A stretch of DNA of 64,000 nt, from NCBI GenBank assembly GCA_951217055.1, contig OX578280.1, positions 17,833,394 through 17,897,393 on the forward strand, written 5' to 3'. Made by a program: the position numbers and the translations under genes. The notes beneath the pieces are model-generated. The model was not told the origin of the DNA. It did no database searches and saw only the letters and a list, made by a program, of their open reading frames with translations. This document shows positions 33,735 to 44,750 of this stretch, one piece after another (position 1 is the first letter of the stretch; every line of letters begins with the position of its first letter). The DNA comes from Gerris lacustris (lineage: Eukaryota; Arthropoda; Insecta; Hemiptera; Gerridae).

Positions 33735-34309
33735 GTCCAGGAGATAGCGTGCAAAAAAGTGTCTGACTAACATCAAGCTAGAATTTTGTATACAAGTCAA
33801 TCTTTTAGCGCCTTTTAAGAATATGTGGTCGGCTAATTTCGTCTGCGGGACATAGCTTGGCAATAGGCGTTTGAAAAAAACAAACCGGTGGAGAGCGGCC
33901 ATGTCTCACCAATTATGGTGGACAATGTGATTTTCATGATCCTGAGTACAGAATTAGTTAGTAGAACAAAAAACAAGTTGATGTTAGTTTGTCCCTTGAC
34001 AGGTGACCACGTTGATTTTTAGTAATATTTGAATAACTAACCTATCAAGTGTGAAAATAATATCGACTTGATTTTTGGTCTACTAACTAATTCTGTACTC
34101 AGGATTATGAAAATCACATTGTCCACCATAATTGGTGAGACATGGCCGCTCTCGACCGGTTTGTTTTTTTCAAACGCCTATTGTCAAGCTATGTCCCGCA
34201 GACGAACTTAGCCGACCACATATTCTTAAAAGGCGCTAAAAGATTGACTTGTATACAAAATTCTAGCTTGATGTTAGTCAGACACTTTTGTGCACGCTAT
34301 CTCCTGGAC
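33735..34309. mobile_element. Fold-back element C, copy 1, with arms of about 280 bp
   Basis: The element is an almost complete inverted repeat. GTCCAGGAGATAGCGTGCAA (33735) is mirrored by the right end (to 34309), and blocks such as CATCAAGCTAGAATTTTGTA, TAGCTTGGCAATAGGCG and GAGAGCGGCCATGTCTCACC recur inverted. TA borders both ends. A short central spacer near 34000-34040 is unpaired. No transposase is encoded. Copies lie at 46620-47517 and 51961-52517. An 80-codon frame at 34142 is a by-product of the arm. Confidence 0.92.
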
Positions 34310-34700
34310 TATGTGGAATACTCAAAGGACTATAAATATAATTTGGTACAATGGTACAAAAAAAATCTATTGACCATGAAGTGACCAGAGGCCATTCTTT
34401 TCAACATAGTATAACCATGACTAAGTTTCCAACAGGTAAGTAGACTTTTGTTTGGTGTTATTGTCACTCCATGTCACGTTCCTTAACCCGCTATATTCAT
34501 TCAACATTCGCGGGCAATGTTCGCAAAAATATAAAACAAAATTAGAGATGATAACAATGCAGGAAAATACTATTGAACAAGTACAAACCCAGGTCAATAA
34601 ACTCAACTTGGACAAACTTTAACAAAATTTACAACTGCGACTAAATAATGATATGTTTGTATAATTTCTGATTGCTGTATGTAAATGGAACAATTTTCAG
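34310..34700. other. Intergenic
   Basis: A 64-codon open frame on the minus strand (34421-34615) starts with a hydrophobic stretch like a signal sequence (LLTWVCTCSIVFSCIVIIS), but it has no homologue I recognise and ends without splice support. It is not called as a gene. Confidence 0.35.
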
Positions 34701-34702
34701 CT

Positions 34703-35062
34703 CTTCTTTAGATTGTTACTCCCCTATGTTTTTTTTTGTTTTTTTTAAATTATATTACTTTGACTAAATAACTATTTTGTCTAAAGAAGGTAGACGGAAT
34801 GTTCTTCTTTATACTGTTACTCCCCTTATAAAAACAGTATGATATTTCTATATTCAAGTATGATATTTCTTTGTCCAAAAGTACATTAGACTACCCTTTG
34901 TCCAAAGGGATGTTTAGTCCAATGTACTTTTGGACAAAGAAATATTATACTTCTGTTTTTATAAGGGGAGTAACAGTCTAAAGAAGAACATTCCGTTCAC
35001 CTTCTTTAGACTGTTACTGTCCTCTGTTTTATTTTTATAAGGGAAGTAACAATCTAATGAAG
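34703..35062. mobile_element. Palindromic MITE family D, copy 1 (inverted repeat within inverted repeat)
   Basis: The outer pair has TTCTTTAGATTGTTACTCCC / GGGAAGTAACAATCTAATGA. The inner pair has TTCTTCTTTATACTGTTACT / AGTAACAGTCTAAAGAAGAA with CCCCTTATAAAAACAG. At the centre, AAGTACATTAGACT and its complement face each other across CCCTTTGTCCAAAGGG, itself a palindrome. Copies lie at 52897-53110 and 62662-62925. Confidence 0.85.
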
Positions 35063-35365
35063 TGCCCAATTTTCATCGATATATATCTAAGTTGTACTGT
35101 ATTACGCAATCATTTATATGATTTTTAATAATTAATAAATAAGTAATCGTTGAATATCTTTTAGCTGTAAGTTTTTCTTTACTACACACTATAGATATAG
35201 ATTAACTATGTCATACACCTGTGAACTGACGGAATTATAGTTAGTTTGTCTCGAGAAAAGACAATAGAGCCAAATTGACTTCATGTACTGTCATCAAGAA
35301 TAATTGTACTAAATGTGGTTAATGGTTCAAAGATGGGTCAAATGAGAGATAAATTAAAAAATCGG
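35063..35365. other. Intergenic, AT-rich
   Basis: No supported feature. Confidence 0.4.
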
Positions 35366-35905
35366 TCCAAGACAACTCAGACAACCTTTCTCATATACGA
35401 GTTCATAATTTCATAGCCCAGAGTTTTCCATTTATTAGTTTTCGTAGGTACATTTAATTATTTTTGAGCATTTTATCAAAGTATATTATAAAAATAACTT
35501 CTCCTCGGTGGGGAATCGAACCCGGCCTCTCCCGTCCGGGTTTAAAGCTATTTTCTCAAGAACTGGATTTTTCCCGGGAAAACGGCTTTATATCGTTATA
35601 GTTTCTTATTAAATGGAGAATTTTTTTTTCACGTTTTTTAGAGTTTTTGGGGGGTTGCGCCTCCAAATTTTTAGCTAAAATTTATTTCTCAATTTCGCCT
35701 CGGGGTATGATTTTTCTAAACATGTATGCCAAATTTCAAATCTTCCCAGTAGTTTAAGGCTCCAGGCGTCTGCACAGCAGACGACAGACAGATATTTATT
35801 AAAAACCACTTTTTTGAACTTAGGGGACCTCAAAACGTGTAAATTTCAAAATCTAATTTTCGCGCCATCTCAATACTTTCTCTTTATATGGAAAGTAAAA
35901 AGCAG
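35366..35905 (+). repeat. Family B, copy 3
   Basis: CGGTCCAAGACAACTCAGAC, CGGTGGGGAATCGAACCC and GGGGACCTCAAAACGTGTAA are present in order. It is the most complete single-length copy in the window. Confidence 0.85.
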
Positions 35906-36490
35906 GGATCAAAATAGTCAAAAGAATATATGGTTTTTGTTTAAATATCACTGACAACCACACACGTGCCAACCCAAAGAATAAGATCGGTTGGAAGTAC
36001 GTAAAATTGAGTTGTGGATGGTCAGTCCCTTTTATTCCTTAAGTGTGGCCCTAAAGTTCTACACTTTGTGTGGCATTGTGGCATAAACACAACTTAAACA
36101 ATATCACAATTTGTCAATATGGCTTGAAGATAAGAAAATAAAAAAGTCTACAATCAACAAAGGAGAATTAAGGAGAATTTTCATATTGTTAGTCTAATAA
36201 AATTAACAAAAAAATAATTTCTCAGAAGGGAAAAAACACTTTTATCTTGTGTATTGTCACTTTTATTATCTTTAAAAAATTATTATTACAGTTATTATTG
36301 CACTTATTTAATCGTTAACAGAATAACAAAACAATAAATAGAAAAAGAAAATAAATAAACAGTTATATATAAAAAATTAAAAAAAAAAAAAAAATGAAAA
36401 TACACAAAACAAGACGATAATTCGCATAAAGACGCCCCAATTCATATTATTAAAAGTTAAATAAACAATAGATAAATTGATACGTATTTA
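35906..36490. other. Intergenic, AT-rich
   Basis: No supported feature. A short direct repeat AAGGAGAATT occurs near 36160-36178. Confidence 0.4.
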
Positions 36491-36499
36491 TAAACTTAC

Positions 36500-37040
36500 C
36501 ATATAATCATTTTGTATCCGAGTTTCACACAGTAGATAATTGAAATCAATCCTGCGTTATTATTTTAGCACAAAACACAGAAGGTTTAAATGAATATATT
36601 GACTAATCCGAATGTCAACAATGAAATGCGCGATTAAACAAAGGTTTGAAAAACAGTTTACTGGGCTAGGAACTGACCGTCAGGTTCGAAGCACAGCTTG
36701 AGACTGAAGGTAAAGTAGCAGATAAAGACGACACCTGCCGGTCGAACTGACAACTAATACTACCCTTCTCTTTTGCTACTCAGCCGTGTATTCACCTGCT
36801 GACTTGTGCTTAGGAGAGGGAAGTGGGAAAACAGTATTTCACTGAAAAGTAATCATATCAGAACATTCGACAGTGAAATACATCGTAACCCTGCTCAGGT
36901 GGGCTGACAGGGCAACGTCCTGGGTCCTGGGGGTACAAAGATTAACGTAGAAATAGCCTCCCCGTCTCCGTACCTCTTAACAGGTAATGCTCTTATATTC
37001 GCAGCTCGCAGTCGAGTCTCTCAAAAACCAACGTGATTAA
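36500..37040 (-). promoter_or_regulatory. Candidate promoter and first exon on the minus strand (tentative)
   Basis: Block 36650-37040 is clearly richer in G+C than the surrounding DNA. On the minus strand it leads into an ACAAAATGATTATATG stretch that ends at a consensus 5' splice site GTAAGT (36499-36494), so an exon with a start codon at 36510-36508 is conceivable. No downstream exon could be recognised and there is no protein evidence. Confidence 0.22.
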
Positions 37041-37099
37041 ATCCAGAAATTAAACCGTGGGTTGACTAAATGTGGTTCATGGTTCATAGATGGGTCAAA

Positions 37100-37410
37100 T
37101 GAAAGATAAATTAAAAAATCGGTCCGAGACAACCCAGACAAACTTTCTCATATACGAGATCATAATTACTTAGTCCAGTGTTTTCCATTTATTAGATTTC
37201 GTATGTACATTTAATTATTATTGAACATTTCATCAAATTTTATCATAAAAATAACTTCTCTTTGGCGGGGCATAGAACCCGGGCTAAAACTTTTCTGTAC
37301 TCACTAGACCTCAAACATGTAAATAAAGCAAAATTTCAAATTCAGATTTTCGTTCCATCACAATATATTCTCTTTATATATGCATGCTACGTAACGTATG
37401 CGAGAAAGTA
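37100..37410 (+). repeat. Family B, copy 4 (deleted)
   Basis: The left half (CGGTCCGAGACAACCCAGAC, TTTGGCGGGGCATAGAACCC) is joined directly to the last 90 bases of the right half (AGACCTCAAACATGTAAATA). About 250 bp between them is missing. Confidence 0.8.
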
Positions 37411-38639
37411 AGAAACAGAATTCTTTAGAAAATACATACATTTCTTTCTCTTCCCCCGCTGTCCTTGTTGGACAGCCGAAATCCTTGCTATTATGTATTT
37501 TAGATTCTGACGACGGCCAAAATAAATATGACTGAACCGTTGGTAAATCTACGAAAGTATTTATTTTTGACCGCTCACGAATCTTTTCTTTTATATATTT
37601 ATTCTAACGGTCACGAATTTCACATTATATTTATTACTTATATTTGATTTAAACGTATACATTGAATTCTAAAATGGCATGATTTCTTTGAACGGAATTT
37701 ATTGTTACCATATACGGTGTACTGTGTACTGAATCTGCCTAATAACTTATTTTAAATATGAAGGCTACACAAATTTAGCGAAATGTATAACAAATTACGA
37801 ATTAGTTTAATCAATGGTATCATTAAGATTAATAGTAACTTTTTTGTAACTCCAAGAAAAAGAAAATTCCAACAACAAAAAATTTAAAATGTTTCTAAAG
37901 CTCGAATTAAATTCAAAATTCCAGATATAACTAAAAATCTCTATTTAGGGTGGATTTTTTATTTGACGCATTCCTCCTACGCTGCGAATAAGTAAAATAA
38001 ATTAATAAGAAAAGTAAAATATATTAATAAGAAAAGTTTAAATAAACTGATTTATTTTATTAAGTAAAACTAATAAGTTTACTTCAAACCAAAGAAAGCA
38101 AAATAAAGTTGCCAAGTGTGTGGTTTCAGTACACAAAAAGGGTCCTTAGACAATCTGGACGAATTCGTTAGCCAGAGTTATCGGCCATGCCAAGATGGCG
38201 GACATTTAAAAATTTGTTTTTAGCTATAACTTTTGAACAGTTTATTATAATGAAACAAACGCCTTTAAATAATTTGTTGTCATTCAAACGTAATGGAAAT
38301 TTTCCTCCTCCGAAGTCCAACTAAGTCAGAAGAAAACGCAATTCCGAGGAGATGGTGCAAAAATGAATTGGTACAAAAAACGGCATCAAATTATATATTT
38401 GTACATAGGGCGTCCTCCCATATCATTTAACACATCACGTGACGCTTGTTTTTTAGAAGTGCGGCTTTTTGGGGCTTTAGGTTATTACACATAACGTGTA
38501 AGTGCAAAGTTTCAAATATTTGTGTTGGGTACTTTCGGAGATCAAGTTCGTTAGCAGCAGAGAATCGCAGGAAATTGTGACTCCTCGTTTTGCCTTTTGG
38601 CCCTAAAAATTAACATTTAATTTGTATACATATATATTA
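37411..38639. other. Intergenic; possible single-copy repeat at 38110-38590
   Basis: Region 38110-38590 has the style of the window's other interspersed repeats (GCCAAGATGGCGGACATT, TAGCTATAACTTTTGAACAG, TGCAAAGTTTCAAATATTTG) but no second copy here. The rest is AT-rich with nothing to report. Confidence 0.4.
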
Positions 38640-39070
38640 AATAGTGAGGGGGGGGGGGGCTAGCCTAGCAAACAGACCACAATTGGACCCTTTTTCCCAC
38701 TCCAGGCACCCACGGCTGTCAACCCACCACCGCTTCACCCTTAAACCTCTTGGTTTGGTTCATGAAGGAGAGGATGCCTAGCATCTTTAATGTTTCGAGC
38801 TCCACTATCCTAATTTCTCCCCTACCTAAGGTAAAGAAGCGCAAACTTCCATCTTCCATAACATTTACACACTCCCATAGGATGTAAGTTGTCACACTGA
38901 CTCCTCTTCTTCCTCATTCGCCACACACAGGACAGTTGGTGGTTCCTCCATCCTCTACTTTCATAGTAATGTCAGATGTCAGATGTCTTCTGTGCCTGCA
39001 GTGTTAAGTTAGGGCACCAACCAGGTATTTCAGGTTGGTCTTACTCAGTCACTTAAGCCATTTGGATTTG
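38640..39070 (-). pseudogene. Degraded 3' end of a non-LTR retrotransposon (LINE)
   Basis: On the minus strand a broken frame reads LKYLVGALT, HCRHRRHL and then GGTTNCPVCGE and YILWECVNV with stops between. The order L..L..(G)HC....HL ... C..C ... C is the terminal zinc-finger region that follows the reverse transcriptase in many insect non-LTR elements (R1/I-like clades). The 3' untranslated part with AAAGGGTCCAATTGTGGTC follows. Reverse transcriptase itself is absent, so this is a 5'-truncated, dead copy. Confidence 0.68.
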
Positions 39071-40004
39071 CTCCTGCTAAATTTCTAGTTCTAACTTCTG
39101 AAAAACTTCCTTTGAAGAAGTAATTATGTTTATGAAATTTTTACTTCACAAATTTCTGCAGCACATTCATCATTGTGAATTTTTGTCAAAAATTATAATA
39201 TAATATGAAGAATAAAAGTGGGTTGGATTTATATTACTCAACATTGCTACATAAATTAGGTATACAAATTGAGTATAACGAGGATTAGTCAATCATAAAA
39301 ATAAAGTTATGAATTTGAATTTTATTCACAATCGATATGCGTATATTTTGTTATTAATGAAATATTTTAATAACACCTTGGTTATTACATGCATTTTATA
39401 ATTAATTGTTACTTTTAAATTCGAACATGTGTACAGAATTATAATTAATTATTAAGATAGTGCAGGAAGAATTTGAATTAAAAGAAGATAAAATGAGCTT
39501 GAATGTCTTTCTGAAATCTGAAATACCAGATGCGATCCTAATACGATCTTTCACAGAACTCATAGGATGTGAATTTTTAATGTTTGGGGCTTAACATTTG
39601 TTTCGCTTCTTCCTCCCCTTTGGAAGCCTATATTTTGTTTTTATTTAACGTCCTCCAGTCAAGTAATAGTACCCAAGGGTAAAAGGGTAACATACTCTCT
39701 TCCACCCTCATATTCATATATAGCTGCATAAAAAACCTATCCATAATTTTACGTTTTTATTTTTGAGAATGTTAGTCAGGGGTATTTTGAATACTGGCAC
39801 TTAAGTTTCTATATGGGTTTCAAATTATGCTTGAGGTATTTTTTTATGGTCCATGTTTAATGATTTTTTTTTTTTCTTAAATACAGTAATCGTTTATTAT
39901 TATTATTATTATTATTCAACCATAATCTTAATTATTTTTTTAATTATCAGATATTAAAAATTATTATTAACTTATAGAATCATTTTTACAAACTTATAAA
40001 AAAT
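39071..40004. other. Intergenic, AT-rich
   Basis: 39230-39310 has a stretch (GAGTATAACGAGGATTAGTC) weakly like the 28245 hairpin units. A (TTA)n run lies at 39893-39914. No gene. Confidence 0.4.
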
Positions 40005-40077
40005 AAAGAGTGGGGAGGTCTAGACTAGCAAAAAGACCAAAATTGAATCCTTTTTCCCAGCTCATAACTTACTCAGG
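40005..40077 (-). repeat. Second fragment of the same LINE 3' tail
   Basis: AGGTCTAGACTAGCAAAAAG, ACCAAAATTGAATCC and TTTTTCCCA match 38650-38700 of the longer LINE fragment. Confidence 0.6.
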
Positions 40078-40309
40078 GAGAACTAATTTTTGTAACCGGA
40101 AAACTTAATCTGGGATGTTCTAAGAAATTTAAAAACTAACTGTTATGATATTTCAACCTCTCCTTCGTTATTCTAAAGCTGAAAATTTAATGTTTCTCTT
40201 TTTTTAAATTCTTATATGTAATTAAGTCATTCTGAGTCCCGTATTTCACCTGGATTTCTCATTTACGTTGTAAATATTGTAATGGCAAGAAATAGTATAT
40301 TACGTGTCT

Positions 40310-40682
40310 TGTGCGGAAAGTAGCATTTTGCAAGCGAGCGATAGCGAGGGTAGTGAAACCACACGAGCAAAGCAAAATGCAGTTTTCGCTCAAGTTGCGT
40401 ACCGTACTTTATCTGAAATTGTTGGATTTTAATAATAAATACGGAAAAAACAGTTACTTCAATTAAATAAACAGTAAATTAATTTTGTTAAATGTAAACA
40501 AACACGCTAATCGTGCGATAAGATGAAGAATTCTTCTTTATTTCCGCCCTAGTGCAGAAATAAAGAAGAATTATGAAACGCGCATGCGCAATGAATACAA
40601 CTACGAAAATAATCGCTATCTACGCATCTAAACTGAGATAAAATGTTTATATTTCGTATCAATCGTAGATAAAATCTTTTTT
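40310..40682 (-). repeat. Family M, copy 2
   Basis: Reverse orientation of 27466-28009. It shows AGTAGCATTTTGCAAGCGAG, TTGCGTACCGTACTTTATCT, AAATGTAAACAAACACGCTA and CAATCGTAGATAAAA. The hairpin at 40520-40572 pairs AATTCTTCTTTATTTCCGC with GCAGAAATAAAGAAGAATT, with one mismatch. Confidence 0.85.
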
Positions 40683-40724
40683 ATTTGATTTATACGTTTT
40701 GAATTCCCATGGGTCCAAAAAATA

Positions 40725-41240
40725 GTGATTAAAATATGTCTGTGCAAACACGTGGAACAAACGACTGGGCTGATTTGTATACACACAACATGTTCAGATA
40801 AATCATACTCCGAGGTGAAATCGAGAAATGAATTTGAGCCCAAAATTGAGTGCCATCCCCCTCCATAAACTCTAAAAAAACGTGATAAAAAAAAAAAAAT
40901 TATTTCTCGAAAGCGAGTCTGACAATATTGATTCAAAAATTCTAAAAAGTATAGTCCGTTTAAATACAAATCTAACTATAAAAGTAGATTTTCCGGGAAA
41001 AATGTAATTCCTGAGAAAATAGGTATAGACGCAAAAGGGTAGAGATCACGATCGATTCCCTGCCAGGAAGGAGTTATTTTTATGGTAAATTTTTATCATA
41101 CGATAAAATAATATTAAATATAACCCCGAAAACTCTAATCAACTAATAAATAGAAAACACTAGATCAAATATTAAATTAATTATCTTCAATTAAAAATCA
41201 ATTATCAATTATATAAATCAATTATCTTCTCGTACATGGG
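40725..41240 (-). repeat. Family B, copy 5 (reverse)
   Basis: AGGTGAAATCGAGAAATGAA, AACTCTAAAAAAACGTG, TCGATTCCCTGCCAGGAAGG and TTATTTTTATGGTAAATTTT are the reverse of the family B landmarks. It directly follows family M copy 2. Confidence 0.75.
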
Positions 41241-42190
41241 AAAGCTAATTACGAGTAATGTCGGTTAAAATTTTTTTAATTATGTTGGTCAAGAATAAAT
41301 AAATTAGAATAAGGGGCACTAATTTTGTCTTTTTTGGTTCATTATATCTATTAGGAATCAATCAATTTTATTGCCTCGCTCTTCATTCGCCTCATTTTCT
41401 TTGGTCAGTTAAGACGACAAGAAAACAAAACTCTCAAACAAATACATTAAATTAAATAGAATAATAATTAATCTTATTATATAATGGTTTGTTGTTTCTG
41501 ATAAGCTTATTTTTGTGTTTCTTAGTTCTTAAAATGGGTTGTGGATGGAACATACTTTTAACAAACCTTTTTACCTCAGATCGTAAAAATTTGAAAACTT
41601 AAAGCTTGGCATGAAAAAAACCCCAAAAGAATGTAATTTAGAAGAAACGACGTCTTCTAAAAAAGTTTTTATTTATCTGAAAGCAAGAAATTCTTGGAAC
41701 CGGTTTTGCCGTAGCCGAAGTAGTAAATTTTTGTTTATTAGTTTTTTGTTAATTTAGTTTAATTTGGCGTCAAGAATACCGTAGAGCTGTAAAAGCGAGT
41801 TAACAAGTAAGTGCTTAAGTTAAGAAGCTTTTTGCTTTCTCGTTTGAGTTACCGCATATTCTCTTTAATACTCTGTACTCGGTACCTATATGGAGTAATT
41901 ATGGTGCTTCCATAAGTGCCAATATCTCGAGGCAGTCCAGCGGAGCCTAGTTAGGACATGATATTACCGTTATTTATACAAAGGAGTAATTACTCTCGCC
42001 AGAGAATTTGTTATAAGTTTGACAAGGCGTCCTCAAATTTTTTTAAAGGATGGTAACATTGCTAATTCTAAAATTTAACAACAGCAGCTGACCGGAGCGA
42101 TTTAATAAAAGACACGATACATTTGAGCAATTATATAATGTGGATTTTGTTAAATTAAATTAAACTGCTGAAGCAAATAACAATCATCTA
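41241..42190. other. Intergenic, AT-rich
   Basis: No gene or known repeat is visible. Confidence 0.45.
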
Positions 42191-42309
42191 TTTTTGAATG
42201 CTAATGTCTGCTTGCCTTACATTCAGCACATTTCCGTGGACTGAGTTGGGAAGTAAACATGAAATAGAGCAGCGCGAGTGTGCGTAAGCAGGTTACTCGC
42301 GCTGGCCAT

Positions 42310-42624
42310 GCTCCTGTCACCTGCGGAGCCCATGCTCCTCCTGCCACTTGCGCTGCCCATGCTCCTGCCACTTGCGCTGCCCATGCTCCTGCCGCTTGCG
42401 CTGCCCATGCTCCTGCCACTTGCGCTGCCCATGCTCCTGCCACTTGCGCTGCCCATGCTCCTGCCACTTGCGCTGCCCATGCTCCTGCCGCTTGCGCTGC
42501 CCATGCTCCTGCCACTTTCGCTGCCCACGCTCCTTCCGCTTTCGCTGCCCATGCTCCTGCCACTTTCGCTGCCCATGCTCCTGCCACTTGCGCTGCCTAT
42601 GCTCCTGCCACTTGCGCTGCCCGT
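42310..42624. repeat. GC-rich minisatellite, 24-bp unit, 13 copies
   Basis: The unit is GCTCCTGCCACTTGCGCTGC + CCAT. One unit is at 42310, a 27-bp unit at 42334, then eleven 24-bp units from 42361. Variants are A/G at position 10, TTTC for TTGC, and a few others. Because the unit is a multiple of three, the array is open in several frames on both strands (for example a repeating PMLLPLAL on the plus strand and GRSMGSAS on the minus). No homologous protein or splice structure supports translation of any of them. The flanks (42200-42310, 42625-42720) are also GC-rich. Confidence 0.93.
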
Positions 42625-42799
42625 TGCTGCACTCGTAGGCGGTTCTTCGTGCAGAAGTCAGAGGTCAGGCAGTGCGAGTAGCAGGGAGTGTTTACTCTCC
42701 CCGACTCTGCTCTTTTACTTACTTGCCTAAATCAATTTTAATGTGCAAGCAAATATATACTATGTATATTAAAATAAATCGTAAAAAATAGAAAAAAAT

Positions 42800-42960
42800 G
42801 TTCCAATTGTGCTGAATTTTGCTGAAATTATATCTTTTTATAAGATACACATTCCCAGAGAATTTCGTTTTGATATCTACCACCATGTTGAAAATATCGA
42901 CATTTGAAACTTTAACGCTAAATAATTTCGGAACTATTTCGGCAATATCCACAAATAAAG
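42800..42960 (-). repeat. Fragment of family P (left part), reverse
   Basis: ATCTACCACCATGTTGAAAA, TATCGACATTTGAAACTTTA and TTTTATAAGATACACATTCC mirror 57880-58060 (TCGATATTTTCAAAATGGAA, GAAATTATTCAGCGCTTAAA). Confidence 0.6.
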
Positions 42961-43796
42961 TGTGGATAGAAATTCTTTAACACAAAGGACAAAATGCAAT
43001 ATGTCATTGAAGCTGAAGCTGTATCTTCTTCGACGTCCTCCATTGTCCGAAGTAGAATGGGAAGTAACTGAAGTGATAATGTAAACAGCTGCCTTTGATG
43101 CTGCTACAAAAGTATTTTGGAAAGTAAATACAGCAGCGAGGCATTAAAATTAATAATGCCTCTTAATGCATGGAAGTTATCTATTTAGAGTTTCTGTAAG
43201 TTATAGGTATCAATCTAATGTTTCTAGTTAAGACAACTTCCAAGTACTCTGGATGTGATATCAACCCTCTAGTGATTCATACCCTTCACGGTCTTCACTG
43301 GAAAACCCAGATTATTATAATTCCCTTCAACAATTAATCAAATCTTAAGTCTTTCCTTCAAGTTATCATGCGTAACATCTTTAAAAAAAGGCACGTATGT
43401 AGTGTGTTCGCATGTTCACATATACACTCCTTGCCAGGATATTGCTTATTTTGCACGAACTATCGCGAACGTCTATCTTTGATTTTGTGATGCGTATAGT
43501 TGTTAAAGCATATGTTAGGTGTAGGATGTTCGTGATCATCTTTAGAGGGCAAGATGTAAATCTTTTTATATAAAATATCATCCTTGACAGCTTATTAGTT
43601 CCATGAGATAATTATGTTGATAAAAATGAGCTGTGGCACCCTTGTTTTTATGTGTCATAAACGCTTTAAAAAAATAATTTCCCTAGGCCCTAGATGATAG
43701 GTATGTTAGTATAAATTATTCTTTAAAATATGGTAAAAATGGAAAAGTATATGTTTCTGAAGTTGGTACTTTAAACTTAGCTTATTTAGCTAGTAG
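42961..43796. other. Intergenic, no supported gene
   Basis: Only short open frames without motifs are present. Confidence 0.4.
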
Positions 43797-44750
43797 GGGA
43801 GACCGGGGACGGTTGAAACATCTTTTACAAAATAGCTTCTTGCAAAAACATTTTAACCTCAATGTATTTGACAGTGGGCCTTAATTGAACTTTAGTTATC
43901 AGACTAGAAATGGATGAGGTTAAAGTAAGATTATTAGCATTACAAAAATATTTATAGGCATTTTACAAATTCAGGAAAAATGTTTCAACCGACCTCATAC
44001 CAGGGGCGGTTGTAACAGTTATTGGGGTTAGTTGTAATATAACACTAACAGAATAAAGAGACTTTTGTTAGAAATACTTATTTATCGAGTCAAAATCACA
44101 GAACATGAAGCAAAATAATTGAATAATTGGTCATACGCAGAATAATAGGTGTTTAAGATAAATGAAACAATAATAAATATTCTAAATGTAATTTGTATCA
44201 TATATTTTGTAGTTTAAGGTCAATTAACATTAAAACTAATAAAATTTGACGAAAGTAAAAAAAAAAGATTTAATTTAAATTATTTAAATGAAGCTTAAAG
44301 TGATTTTGAAAATTTCATACTTTATAGCCAGCTGGTAATTTAATTGTAAACATTGTTACAACTGTACCCAGAACATGTTTTAAAAAAGTTATCGTCATAA
44401 CCTCCGAAATAAACAATTTAGATAAAAAAGAATTACACCTGTTGAACTTCCATAACCAAAGTTCTTATGTTAAAAACTATCATAATCATAACCACAACTG
44501 TTTTAGTTTTGGATAAAAAAGCAAAAGAGTTGCAACAAAAATACTTACTTTTGGACGCTAAAACACAACACCCTTCTCAGAAACTTATGATAAACTCGAA
44601 ACGACACCAAACCCAAAAGTTTAGATTCCGCCACGGAAGCCGTGTCCCTTTTCCTTGGTTGTTCCCAAATATGTATCGCTAATTTTTCCACCCATTAATT
44701 GGGTTGTTTCAACCGTACCCTGTTTCAACCGTCCCTAGTCTTTCCTTAGA
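43797..44750. mobile_element. TIR element L with GACGGTTGAAACA termini
   Basis: GGGGAGACCGGGGACGGTTG + AAACA on the left is mirrored on the right by TGTTTCAACCGTCCCTAG + TCTTTCC. Subterminal copies of the phrase occur on both sides (TGTTTCAACCGACC and GGGGCGGTTGTAACA near 43980-44020; GTTACAACTGTACCC near 44360; TTGTTTCAACCGTACCC near 44705). The interior is A/T-rich with a 71-codon frame of no known kind. Superfamily and target duplication are not resolved. Confidence 0.72.

Noticed and set aside
34417..34440. Plus-strand ATG followed by CAG|GTAAGT as a first coding exon
   Set aside because: A seven-codon exon with a good donor, but no continuation or homology; such matches are expected by chance in 64 kb.
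34421..34615. 64-codon minus frame with hydrophobic N-terminus
   Set aside because: A signal-like segment alone is weak in AT-rich DNA, where Ile/Leu/Phe-rich frames are common.
42201..42730. Overlapping open frames on both strands over the minisatellite
   Set aside because: They follow from a stop-free 24-bp unit. No known domain, start context or splice site favours one of them; kept only as a finding.
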